64,000 nucleotides of DNA from Actinernus sp. WN-2022. Taxonomy: Eukaryota; Cnidaria; Anthozoa; Actiniaria; Actinernidae. Shown in pieces: positions 1-10,451 of this stretch. Both the position numbers and the translations under genes were made by a program. Location of the stretch: contig JAOWCC010001634.1 in assembly GCA_030867875.1 (NCBI GenBank), forward strand, positions 37,715,867 through 37,779,866, in the 5' to 3' direction. Position 1 is the stretch's first letter, and every line of letters begins with the position of its first letter. Below the pieces are notes generated by a model, which made no database searches, had not been told where the DNA came from, and saw nothing but the letters and a program-made list of their open reading frames with translations.

Positions 1-1017
1 CATGTATCAAGATTGTGGAAGGCGGCCCTCGCTATAAGAGCAGTTCGCGGTTCAAAATGTGACCCAATAACCAAGCCCATTCCACGAGCTCGCTACTAGA
101 CCCTTCATTTTAGTAGCATGCATTCAGTTTGTAGGGCAGTTTACATATAATCTGAGAACAAACACATTATTTTTTGCGTGTGCCATTTTTAGTCCTTTTC
201 TCTGAAATGAAACTGCAAAGAAAGAAGCCGGATCTACATGAAATTATGTCTTATTTTAAAATACATACATGCCTAATGCGGTTGTCGGATCATTTATCTA
301 TATATTCAGTGCTGTTTCGGAAACTCAGGGCCTTACTTTTAATAATGTTAGTCAATAATCAATCGATCAAATTTATTTTATCACAAGACTGTTATGTATA
401 ATCATAATTTAGAAATTACAATAGTAGCGATGGGGAGTGTACTATACTAGAAAGCATAACATGGTTTATTTATTGTAGACCCCTTAATACAATTAGTTAC
501 AAGATAAACAAAGCTAAAATATTTACATTGTTAATGAAACCCTCAAAGCGAGTAACCATGCACAACATTTGGGGCTTATAAAAGGGTTAAACCCCGTCGA
601 AAACAAGGGTAGGCCTGCTGGACGAGAGACAGTTGAATCTCAGCCAAGCTTTTGCAGATATCAGGAAGGGCGGGCAACCCAGAGATCAAACCTCGTCAAG
701 TTGTACAAACAAACTGCTCTCAATTCCCTCAACACCTTCCCCTGGCTTTTCTGTCTCAAGGCAAATCAAACAACAAACACGTCAGTGAGAGGAAGGGGTA
801 TGGTATGTACCGCTGCATACGGTATATATATATATATTTCTGATCGTCCGACCAACCCAAAAGTTTGGCTTTTCGAAAAAAGAAGAAAGAATTAAACAAG
901 AACATAAAGCGAAAGAGAGCCAGACATGTAACGTTGTATATAATGTCAGTTGAAAGTTCAGCGAATACGGCAAGTCGCCGACATAAACTTCTTCCGCATA
1001 ATTATAGGTTTCTTCCG
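1..1017. other. AT-rich stretch, nothing assignable
   Basis: I see no convincing gene or repeat boundary here. Short open frames exist but lack recognisable motifs. A (TA)n run lies near 823-836. Confidence 0.4.
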
Positions 1018-1101
1018 TCACTCAAATAGTCTCCTTCGCACCCATTCTTAGGGTCACCTCCACCTCCCTAAGAACGGGTGCGAAGGAGACTATCACTCAA
1101 A
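1018..1101. mobile_element. 66-bp foldback element with 9-bp target duplication
   Basis: The element proper is 1027-1092. It begins TAGTCTCCTTCGCACCC and ends with the reverse complement, GGGTGCGAAGGAGACTA, around a short spacer. It is flanked by perfect direct repeats TCACTCAAA at 1018-1026 and 1093-1101. A 9-bp duplication is typical of Mutator-like (MULE) insertions. The element is far too small to code, so it would be a non-autonomous foldback MITE. The structure is seen directly; the superfamily is inferred from the duplication length. Confidence 0.8.
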
Positions 1102-1616
1102 CCATGATGTAATACAGTATGCTTAGACACCGTGACTAGTAGGTTCCAGGCCTCCAATCTGGTTTATTTTTTCCAACCAAGAAACGAAAAAAATAGTAGG
1201 GACGACCTTTGGCTGAAATAAAGTGCACCAAATTTGGGTTTTTAGTGCGTTAAGACGTCGTTTTATTATTGATGTTAAAACTTGAATATTTCTTGAAGAG
1301 AAAGAAGGGAAATCATGTATGACATAAGTGCCCAACTGGGCCGGGGGTCGGTACCGAGCCAGCCCCTGTATTTGAAACTCGTGATGTTCTATGAGTTCTG
1401 AGCGCCAACATTGTTTAGAGTCAGCGGAAGGAAGGACTTATTTCAAGATGACGGATGAGATCGGCAACCTCGTTCCCAGAAATATTGGGTACAATAAGTA
1501 ACATCTTACAGTCGTCCGATCAGCCTTTTTACAGTCTTTACAATAATAATAATTTTATCAGTTAAACCTTATATCTCTACAAATACATTGGCAAAATGAC
1601 AATAGAACATATACTA
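1102..1616. other. Non-coding stretch, nothing assignable
   Basis: No supportable gene or repeat boundary is visible. The minus-strand open frame at 1123-1335 has no recognisable motif. Confidence 0.35.
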
Positions 1617-3820
1617 AACAAGAGCCCATCTGGGCTTTCACTCGGGCCACATGAGATTGAAGATGAAATTACACTTTCATTTGAAATCCTCTAGTAATAA
1701 CCGAAGGGAAGAATTATTAGCTGAATTTAGCAGTCTTTAGGAGTGGCTGGTAGCGCGGTGACATTCATTCTCTGTTCCCCTAGTATATATATATATGTAA
1801 TTTAATATTTTTGTTTTTCTCGTGTATGTAAATTAAAGAAGTTGACCTCTACTTTAATATTCATGTTCATGTTACGCACGCTTATAGCAGAGCGCGGTAA
1901 TTACGTCACAATTCTAGACCCCCCGCCAAGACTCAGACAAACAAACCGCTTTTCTTGTATCAACTTACAAGAATTGACTAGCACTTCAGTTCGTCCTCTG
2001 TCTATTCTACCAGAAATGACTGCTTTCCTGGACCATATTTTGAAAGGGAACCTGATGATTATACTGTCGAACAGCTTAAACTTTGGCTGAAATACAGAGG
2101 ATTGAAACAAAGCGACAAACGTTGATCTTGTCAAGCGAGTTTTGCATCTTCGCTGGCCAACCAACGAGACATGCTTACTATATAGACTGTCAAGTCCTAT
2201 TTAAACTGTATCCCAAACTCATCTTTTCCCATGCAATATCGTTGTAAGACTTCACCTAAACATTGAAAAGTTACAAAGGTCAGGTTTTCCTGTATTAAGG
2301 CAAAAACAAAAGAATGTAGCCGCATGCCGAGTGCAATCATCTTCTTCAATAAAACTCATCGGAGACCAAAGCTGTTATGGCTGGAAGAGCATATACATTA
2401 AAACTATATGAACTGATAGCATCCTAAAATTCGGCAATCTTGCTTATGTTGGTGTGCTCTTTCAAACCATTATGTTATTGTTTGCATTTATCGAGTTTTC
2501 AAATTTAATACCTGCAGCTCCGAAAGAAATTAACTTCATTTGTGCTCAGAAAATAAATCAAAGCATTGTAGATGTAGGCTTTGCTTCCAAAATTTATTTA
2601 GAATCCACTAATAAATTCAAGTAAACCTAATGGTTGAACAGTAGTTCCTTCTCGGCATTGTTTACTGGTGGATACATAGTCAGGGTTTCAGTAATTTATA
2701 GCCACTTACGTTTCATTGCCAGACCTAGTCTCGTTGTTCTGTGCTTTTAAGGTCTCTTGTACAAACATTTATCCAATGCTGACATTTCTCACTGAATTTG
2801 CTGTAAAGGTTTTGGAACAGAAAAGCTCCTCCTGTGAGTGATCAAAAAGGCCGAGAAAAGATGAGAAACCTGATCTACTAGCAGTGTACAGTCTGAACGA
2901 TGCTTCATTCTCCGAGACATATCTCTTTGAGCGCCGGATTCACTCTTATATCTCCCCCAGCAACAATGCTTGGTATAGTCACCATTACTGATATGACTAG
3001 GAATCTTACTGAAGCAGCTGAAGGCATTGATTCTTTTTTTTTATCGAAAAAAATACGAATTCGGTCCTAATTTAGTCTCCTGTTCTGCAGGTTCAGAGTA
3101 CTAATAGATGAGTGTCTCAAATTTATTTTTATATTTGTCCCATATTATAAGTTGTATCCTGTCCACCTATGATGGAGCTATCACTGTATTTCTCTACTGT
3201 TCTTTCTACCCTGCGGCTCTTTGATCGCGTCCATATCGGTATTTGTTGGACTAAAGATTATTAACTGAAATGCCCGTTTTGTTTATCTCTATTTAAAAGC
3301 TTTTACCCTCCTTCCCAAAACTGCAGTCTGCTCATTATATTACAGAACTATAAAGGGAACTGTTGGAAGCCTTTAATTTCTCGAACCAAAATCTCGGCCG
3401 TGAGAGGAGACTTGTTGAATAACTGCTTCGGTCATCATATTCTGTGCCGAGTGAGTGTTTATTACCTACGAAACGTACCTCCAACAAGAGCGCCAGTTGA
3501 AATATCCTGAGCCTGTTGGGAGTGTTGGAAGGCTTTCGCACGAGTGAACTTAAATAAAACATTAAACTGCTTACATTTGAGAGATGGGACTCCAAATTTG
3601 AGAGAAAATTCCTCGTGCCGTCCATCTTGATTTACTGTATTTAATTATGTAAATACATTAACCTGGCGATTGTTGCGTGACCAGCACAGTGCAATCTGAT
3701 TGGTTTGAATTTGACCTTTAACGCATGCGCAGAAGCCGTCTGACATGAAATAAAAAAATAAAAAAAAATAACGACTTGCATTTTAAGACTCGGTGCTGCC
3801 ACAGGCAGCCCGAGTAATAA
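1617..3820 (+). mobile_element. Hairpin-ended TSD-less repeat, copy A (Helitron-like?)
   Basis: The 5' end starts AACAAGAGCCC and forms a 7-bp hairpin (AGAGCCC ATCT GGGCTTT), followed by ACTCGGGC. The 3' end is a second hairpin, ACTCGG(T)GCTGCC around a short loop with its partner ending GCCCGAGT, then AATAA. The same ends bound copies at 7314-8683 (minus) and 54300-56006 (plus). The three copies share internal stretches, for example GCGCCAGTTGAAATATCCTG at about 3490 and 55752. No target duplication flanks any copy. Two terminal hairpins without a duplication recall Helitron/Helentron relatives, but no Rep/helicase ORF is present, so the class is an inference. Confidence 0.6.
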
Positions 3821-3839
3821 ATGTCAAATACAATAGAGC

Positions 3840-4055
3840 TAGAGGTAATCGGCTAACGCTGTTGCCACCCAATTCAGATCATGTGGTGTAAACAGATGCT
3901 ACTCTGGGGAATTATTCCTTTTTGATTCTAATCATAATGCAGTCATGCCTATCTGAATAAAATTAATTTTCAAAGGGTCAATTCTCCAGAGTAATGTGTG
4001 TTTACATCACATGATCTGAATTGGGTGGCAACAGCGTTAGCCGATAATACCTCTA
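3840..4055. mobile_element. MITE with TA duplication (Tc1/mariner-like)
   Basis: The element 3842-4053 is 212 bp with long terminal inverted repeats of about 70 bp. The left arm begins GAGGTAATCGGCTAACGC and the right arm ends GCGTTAGCCGATAATACCTC. It is flanked by TA on both sides (3840-3841 and 4054-4055). It carries no coding capacity. A TA duplication is the mark of Tc1/mariner/pogo elements. Confidence 0.75.
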
Positions 4056-4374
4056 TTTAACATCGATACTTATAATAATTATTTCGATAACTTCAAAACT
4101 TTGAAAAAAGTTTCATAGTAGATTCATCTTTCATTGAAAATAGATATAAAAATAAGGATTTATCGTCGAAGAAACGAAAACTTAATATTATAAAGAGATT
4201 TGAGAAAAACCTCTCTCATCCTTATGAATTTATGATGGTTACACGTAATTCATCACCAATTTTGTTACCATCACAAATATCACAAACTCGAGCGTCTCGA
4301 CCAGTTTCAACCGGCAACTTATGTGCCGAAATTCCTATTTTGGTTACAGCGTGGCGGTGTTTAGGTTAGCAATT

Positions 4375-6548
4375 GCACTTTCGTCCCATGTAAGAGAATC
4401 CACCAAGGTCAGGGATTCCGGATCCCATCCTGTGGATTCCGGATCCCGGCCTCTGGATTCCAGAGTTAATGCTTGACTCGTGAAAATCGCCATATAACAC
4501 ACATACATGACATTTTACAGGATATAAATGTCATAATTCTGCGGCTTGAAGAGCTAACCCCTACCAGTCTTGTTGGGGCTGATTGAATAATGGTCTGGCG
4601 GCCTCATTCATCTCCTCTAGATCTTCAACTGGCCTATCTTGGTCAATAACATCGTTGTAGATGTCATCTCCATTAGCCTAATCGTTAGAGTCTGTTTTCC
4701 TCTTCTGGAGCTAAGGTGAAGGAGTATCCATGCAGTTATTGTTTGGTCACGGGTGTAGTTGATGAGTCTGCCTAAGATGCATTTCGAGGAGTTTGTATTG
4801 GACGCCTCACCTATGGTGTAAACTAAAGTGTCATCCATTTGGTTCACCGTCCTCTTTACAAACTCTGGAAGAGGATTTTCACCCTAACCACTGAGGTAGA
4901 CCTCCTTATTTCCGAGTTTGCTTCCTGGACTTGGCACTCGGCTACCACATCTTCATCGATCGGAGTTGACCGGCGCCGTTATCGCTGCTGGTCTGAAGCT
5001 TATAGCATAAGGCAGTGTTCCGGTCAGCTCTTTCGTCTTTGGTCGTAGATTTTCCTGTCTCACCCCACTTCCGAACACCCTTGCCAACTATTTTAAGACC
5101 TCTGCTTCCTCTCGGCTCTGCTCCATGCTTCCATTGTTTGCCACCATTTGCTTCGTTTTCCGAGACCCAATGTTCGGAGGCTCGCTTTTGATTATTTTCT
5201 TTGGGTAGTATGAATTGGACCCAGTGAAGCAGGAGAAGTGCTTCTGATATATCCTCAGCATGTTGTCTTCTACAAACCGGGCTCTTCTGTATGCATATTG
5301 AAGTACTGTTGGCATGGCGTGGTCAGCGCACATTCCTTTGAAAAAGCCGGCTTTCCACTGCTAAAGTTCGTTAAGCTTTCAAATTGAATGCCATCCAGGA
5401 CATGTTCCTTCCCAATTGCTCTGACATTATTCAGTGACTAGATTGGTGAAGGACTCAAGGTCCATGACAAACGACTGGCGCGTAGTCCGAGAAATCGACA
5501 TGTCTGGACCATTTGTGTTTCGTTTCCTAGTTCTTTCAAATGCATACACTTCATGCCCTGCAAAAAATGCGACAACATCCTCAACATACTTCATTGCATC
5601 CAGGAATCTTGGTGTGTCACTTAAGTTCGCATTTTTGTCGATCTTGAAGACGTTGGCGTAATTTTCATAACACGCTGGAGTGGAATGAGTCCTTTAGCCG
5701 ATATTATCATCCTGACCGCTTCATTGCCAGTAAAAAACTGTGTTTCGGTATGTGCAAACGGCAGAGGACATATTCCATGTGCTCTTCACATCATCGCGTG
5801 GTGGCCTGCAGCATCTCCTCCAAATAGGCGTTCTGGTAGATTACGTCCTGCTATTAACTCTACTTCATTGATGCTGTAGATAGCATATTCTTTGCTGGAG
5901 GTTACGAAGACTCTTTAACTCTGTAACGGCAATTGCCATGGGACTTGCAGTGTCGCTAAGAGTCATTACTTTAATCGCTCATTCAACTTCACACACGTGC
6001 ACGTTTGCACCCGTTTCGTCACAGTCTCCGACGATGATACGCCTTTCATTGCGTGTTATTGCAATAGCAATTGGAAAACTGAACCTAGGGAAACTGACAA
6101 ATTCTTCAATCCTTCCTACCCACTTTGATGTTTCTTCATGTTGTGATACTTGTGAAACACAAAAAACTTTTTAAGGCGAATGTCTGAAACAATTTTTGGG
6201 GAATTGTCCGTTGTCGAAGACCAAATAGCGCAAGAAGAGGCTAAGGATGGTAACGAAACGTGGGCTCTGGGAAACATTCATTTGGCTTCTTTGTTACGTA
6301 TACGTTACCTAGCAATCTTGACATCCGACGTCAATCAACTAACAAGTAGTAACCGTAAGTATAAGCGACGTGTACATAATATTTAAAAAAAATTTAAGCT
6401 CTGGATTTCTATGGATTCCGGATTTCATACAATAGTGGATTCATTGTGGATTCCGGATTCCAGTCCTATGGATTCCGGATTCCAAAAGCAAAAAAATGAT
6501 GGATTCTGGATTCCGGATTCCGGATTCTCTTACATGGGGCGAGCACTT
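4375..6548. mobile_element. 2.16-kb TIR element with 6-bp TSD carrying a captured pseudogene
   Basis: Terminal inverted repeats of 21 bp with one mismatch lie at 4381-4401 (TCGTCCCATGTAAGAGAATC...) and 6522-6542 (...CTTACATGGGGCGA). Direct repeats GCACTT flank them at 4375-4380 and 6543-6548. Just inside each end is an array of degenerate GGATTCC/GGATCC units (about 4411-4463 and 6402-6530). The interior holds a decayed protein-coding region on the minus strand. Six-base duplications occur in superfamilies such as IS3EU and Dada, but no transposase is recognisable here, so the class is open. The overall picture is of a non-autonomous transposon that has picked up gene sequence. Confidence 0.75.
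4600..6180 (-). pseudogene. Decayed host-like gene inside the 4.4-6.5 kb element
   Basis: Reading the minus strand from about 6150 down, protein-like segments follow one another in changing frames. One near 6150-5985 contains RRIIVGDCDETGANVHVCEV. After a frameshift, one near 5905-5795 contains KEYAIYSINEVELIAGRNLP. One near 5670-5430 contains FLDAMKYVEDVVAFFAGHEV. One near 5345-5090 contains YAYRRARFVEDNMLRIYQKH. At least two internal stops and several frameshifts break it. The phrases resemble blades of a beta-propeller protein followed by a helical region, but I cannot name the family. Its position between the element's terminal repeats implies transposon capture. Confidence 0.5.
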
Positions 6549-7313
6549 GAATAAAACTCACATTGGATTCACCAATACAAAATGTTCTTAACTTGCCCCT
6601 TACGTGATGATGAGAGTCATGTGATTGCCCGCCCATGACCTCATTTTTCCAATGACTGGAATATAAATCCCATAACTTGGACTTCATATATTTTAACGGA
6701 ATGCGGAGACTTGAAACCTTTTCGTAACCACATATCTGTAAAACGTAATTTGTATATATAAATACAGATTGATCATGAGTGTTAAGTTGATACACAAACG
6801 CGAAGCTTTACCGACTAGAGTGTCGTTATAATAAGGATAATTTAAACGTAACCAATACTTCACAATAAGAGTTGATACGTGCAGAATAAGAGGGACCCTA
6901 CCTAACTTAACTCTGCATAAACTGCTAGGTTTGTTGCCTAGCGTGGACACCTAACACACATTTACATAATTTCAAATGAATTTTTTCCATCGGAATTAAT
7001 ACTGAAAATAATTTCTTCTTAAAACTTAAAAAAGATATCGAAACCCTGACCCTGTTTAAGAGTGAACATCGTAAAATGGGTACCTTTTCCAAGGCTTGAA
7101 ACTAAAATATGAGACCCTATTTAAGGGACAAGTGATTTATTTTATACTCAGAATTTATTGAACAGGTCGTTTTTATTTCTCTCAGTCTGTGTAATGCTTT
7201 ACGTTTATTGAAGATTGTTACGTTTAGCGCCTTGAATATCGGGCGTTGAACAAATGCACGATATTGCATATCAAGAATGAATGGTTGATTGTACGCCGGT
7301 TAGGGAACATATA
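6549..7313. other. Unassigned AT-rich stretch
   Basis: The minus-strand open frames at 6466-6950 run across the transposon end and have no recognisable motif. I see nothing else supportable. Confidence 0.35.
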
Positions 7314-8683
7314 TTATTATTACTCGGGCTGCCTGTGGCAGCACGAGTCTAAATCTGCAGGCCGTTTTTTTTGTTCGGTGCAACAAAATTTCTGCACATG
7401 CGTTAAATTATGCATTAATTGTTGGCGAGTCGCCAGCTTCTGCGGACGCTATCAGCTTGTTTGAGGTACGTTTCGTAGGTTTTATGCCACATTTCATTTT
7501 ACTCTCGGTCATAATACACTGATACCAGCACAAACACCGTGATCGGTAGGCCAACACTAAATAATTTTGGCTGGTTTACCGATCTCGTACGATCTCTCTG
7601 TGTACCGCGTTTATATACAGGTATACTGAATAGCTGATTTATAGCGAAATATAGCGATTTGCTAGTAAATATATATACTGTGGTTGAGCAGTTATGGGTT
7701 ACTATCCTCTATCGAAGTCTGAAGACATCTGAACTCCTGAACTGTGAGAGCAGTTGTCACTCGCCAGCACAGAATAATTAATATGATGACCCAAGCAATA
7801 TTTAACTCTCAAGGTAAACTTAAACAAGAAACCTCTCACAGCCGAGGTTTTGGTTCGAGAAATTAAAGGCTTTCAACAATTCCCTTTATAGTTCTTTAAT
7901 ATATTTAGCAGACTGAAGTTTTGGGAATGTGAGTAAAGCTTTTAAATAAAGATAACCAACAGACATTTCAGTTAATAATCTTTAATCCAACAAATACTGA
8001 CCAAGATGGACCACAGGCAGCCCAAGCTCAAGTTACGTAAATATAAGGGTTTGTATGGGAGCGTAGCGAACTCCGTTTACTAGCCAGAAATACTGTAAAA
8101 TATTTGAATAAAATGACTTACCTTGCCACTGTGATGTCTTCTGTCGTGTTTCTCTCCTTGTTGGGTGGTTTTAAGCTGATTTCAGCCGGGGTTTCATTTT
8201 CGGAGCGGACCATACAAACCCTTATATTTACGTAACTTGAGCTTGGGCTGCCTGTGGATGGACTCGTAATGGCAAGAACAGCAGATAAAGTTACATATAG
8301 GCATAGCTAGCTCCATCACAGGATGGACAGGATACCACTTATAATATATATGGTACAAATATAAACATACATTTGAGACAATCATCTATTAGTACTCGGA
8401 ACCTGCAGTATAACAGAACAGCAGACTAAATTGTACACGTGTGTTACATGAATAAGTAGTGTTTAAATCAAAAGGTCAACATGCGAGAAAAATAAAAATA
8501 TTAAATTACATATATACTAGGGGAGCAGATGAAAGTCACCGCGCTACCGGCCACTCCTAAAGACTGCTAAATTCAGCTAATAATTCTTCCCTTTGGTTAA
8601 TATTACTAAGAGGATTTCAAATGAAAGCGTATTTCATCTTGAATCTCATGTGGCCCGAGTGAAAGCCCAGATGGGCTCTTGTT
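7314..8683 (-). mobile_element. Hairpin-ended repeat, copy B (minus), interrupted by a MITE
   Basis: This is the reverse-complement relative of the 1617-3820 repeat. It begins TACTCGGGCTGCC at 7321 (the 3' hairpin) and ends GGGCTCTTGTT at 8683 (the 5' hairpin). It lacks much of the interior of copy A and is split by the MITE at 8012-8256. The region around 7840-8000 is the reverse complement of about 3245-3410. Confidence 0.6.
8005..8263. mobile_element. CACAGG-family MITE with 7-bp TSD
   Basis: The element 8012-8256 (245 bp) starts CACAGGCAGCCCAAGCTCAA and ends with the matching CTTGAGCTTGGGCTGCCTGTG. Direct repeats GATGGAC flank it at 8005-8011 and 8257-8263. The insertion lies inside hairpin-ended repeat copy B. 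Copy A (near 3225-3240) shows the corresponding uninterrupted sequence, which confirms the boundaries. Related elements are at 52016, 58425 and 60189. Confidence 0.8.
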
Positions 8684-9666
8684 AAAGATAATTCAGTTGG
8701 CACGCCTAATCTTCCTCTGAATCATAGATTAAAAACATTGTTTTTGAAAAGTACAAATAATTTGTTATGGATTATTCAGTGAAATAAATACTGCACTAAT
8801 CTGGACTGACAAGAAGCCTCGATAAATTTATAGAAATGTTGCACTTTTTAAAGTAAATTTTGACTTATTTTGGTTATGTTGCGTTTCAATGTGTTGTATC
8901 GGAGATAAGATCTATATCTACTGTACAACACGGCCGCGAATTTTGTAAATAGTACATAGGATGCAAGAGCAGTTAATTTATACTTCTGGGTTGTATCTCT
9001 TGCATCCTCCACTTTATTTTTATCTTATGTATGTACTATTGTACTTTACTATTGTGTGTGGAATCAACGACCTATTCATAGCATGATTTAATACGTAGTA
9101 TTCCTAGAAGGCTTCACCTTATTATGATGACTCACTATGATAGTGATACAGTCTAAGTGTGACAAAGGGTCAGTTGCAGTATATTATTTAGTGTAGCTAA
9201 ATCAAATTGATCGCGAAACACCTATCTTTAAATGAAAATGCCCCGGTGAACTTTGAAATCACATATCGAAGAGGTTAAAACGAGATTTTATCTGGTCAAA
9301 ATCGGCGCAGAATTGAGTTTTTGGGAATCCGCTGAGTAACATTAGAATGGTCAAATCCGAGACTCGCCGAGACGCCGAGACCCTTGTTTCAAAATCCGAC
9401 CGCCGAGATTTCAAGACTTGCTTGTATTTTGCCGAGACTCAAATTTTTTTGAGGGACCATTCTATACCCCTAAATGTAAATCAAACGTTTTATCAAATGT
9501 ATAATGTGTCACACGGAGGTCAACTGGCTGGAGGACAGCACATGTTTTTAAACGTAGCAATTAAGGAACCTATGTGAATATATGACGTTATTTCAGTTCA
9601 TTTTCTCATTAAAATCTAAATCATATACCCTATAAAAGATAACGAGAATCATGTGTTGACTCGTGA
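8684..9666. other. Non-coding stretch, nothing assignable
   Basis: A short inverted repeat (GGATGCAAGAG near 8958 and CTCTTGCATCC near 8997) and scattered GCCGAGAC motifs near 9361-9440 are all I see. Confidence 0.35.
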
Positions 9667-9775
9667 CTCGTGGACCAATCTCGTACCCAGATCCCATTTG
9701 TTTCTTACTGCGCATTTTCGTCGAGCATGCGCAATAAGAAACAAATGGGGTATGGGTACGAGATTGCTCGTGGAC
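9667..9775. mobile_element. 91-bp foldback element with 9-bp target duplication
   Basis: The element 9676-9766 begins CAATCTCGTACCCAGATCCC and ends GGGTATGGGTACGAGATTG, with about 40-bp arms of near-complete complementarity. Perfect 9-bp direct repeats CTCGTGGAC lie at 9667-9675 and 9767-9775. This is the same architecture as the elements at 1027 and 26368. The duplication length suggests a Mutator-like transposase acting in trans. Confidence 0.8.
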
Positions 9776-10451
9776 GTGCCAGTAAGGCGAAAACTGTCAA
9801 AATGTACACCCTGTTCAAGACAACAAGCTTGTGCTCCCTTGATCCGCCTGTAGAAAACGAGATTTCTGGCCGTACGTTCAAGTTCAAGTTCGTTTTATTT
9901 TGCACTATTTCTTTTAAAGATAATTACACAAGAAAATAATTGTAGAAAGGAAAAGAGAGGTACAGTAATAATAAAATAGTTTTGAATTTCAAGAATGTGC
10001 ATAGAGGTCAAAGGAGCCATAGGCTTTCTAGTTGACCTCTATCACAAGAAAAATAAATGAGGATATTTGGAGCACAGAAAATACATAAATATCTATTGTA
10101 CAAATTTTCTTGAGTGGTAAGCGGCTAGAATTAATACTAATTTATTTACAATATTGATACATAATTATATGGAGACGTTGACAATATATTTATATATACG
10201 TTTACAATTAAACTACATAAGTACGTTCTATCATCGGTAAATTCCGATCCGAATCCTAGTGAGTATATTTGTTTCAGCGAGAACGGAAGTTGTCCAGATT
10301 AATTAGTTCCACGTTGGGTTCCGCCCTTGATTTTAATCTGTAACTGAATACGAATTATGTGCCAATTTCCGGCCGTACAATCTCATTTAAGTGCATACGT
10401 CGCATGAGATCACCGAATCTGCTCTGTCGACTGAACCAGAAGAACAACACG

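Noticed and set aside
10359..10451. Upstream extension of the vWA frame
   Set aside because: It opens at a GTG, not an ATG; the ATG at 10452 gives a proper signal peptide.
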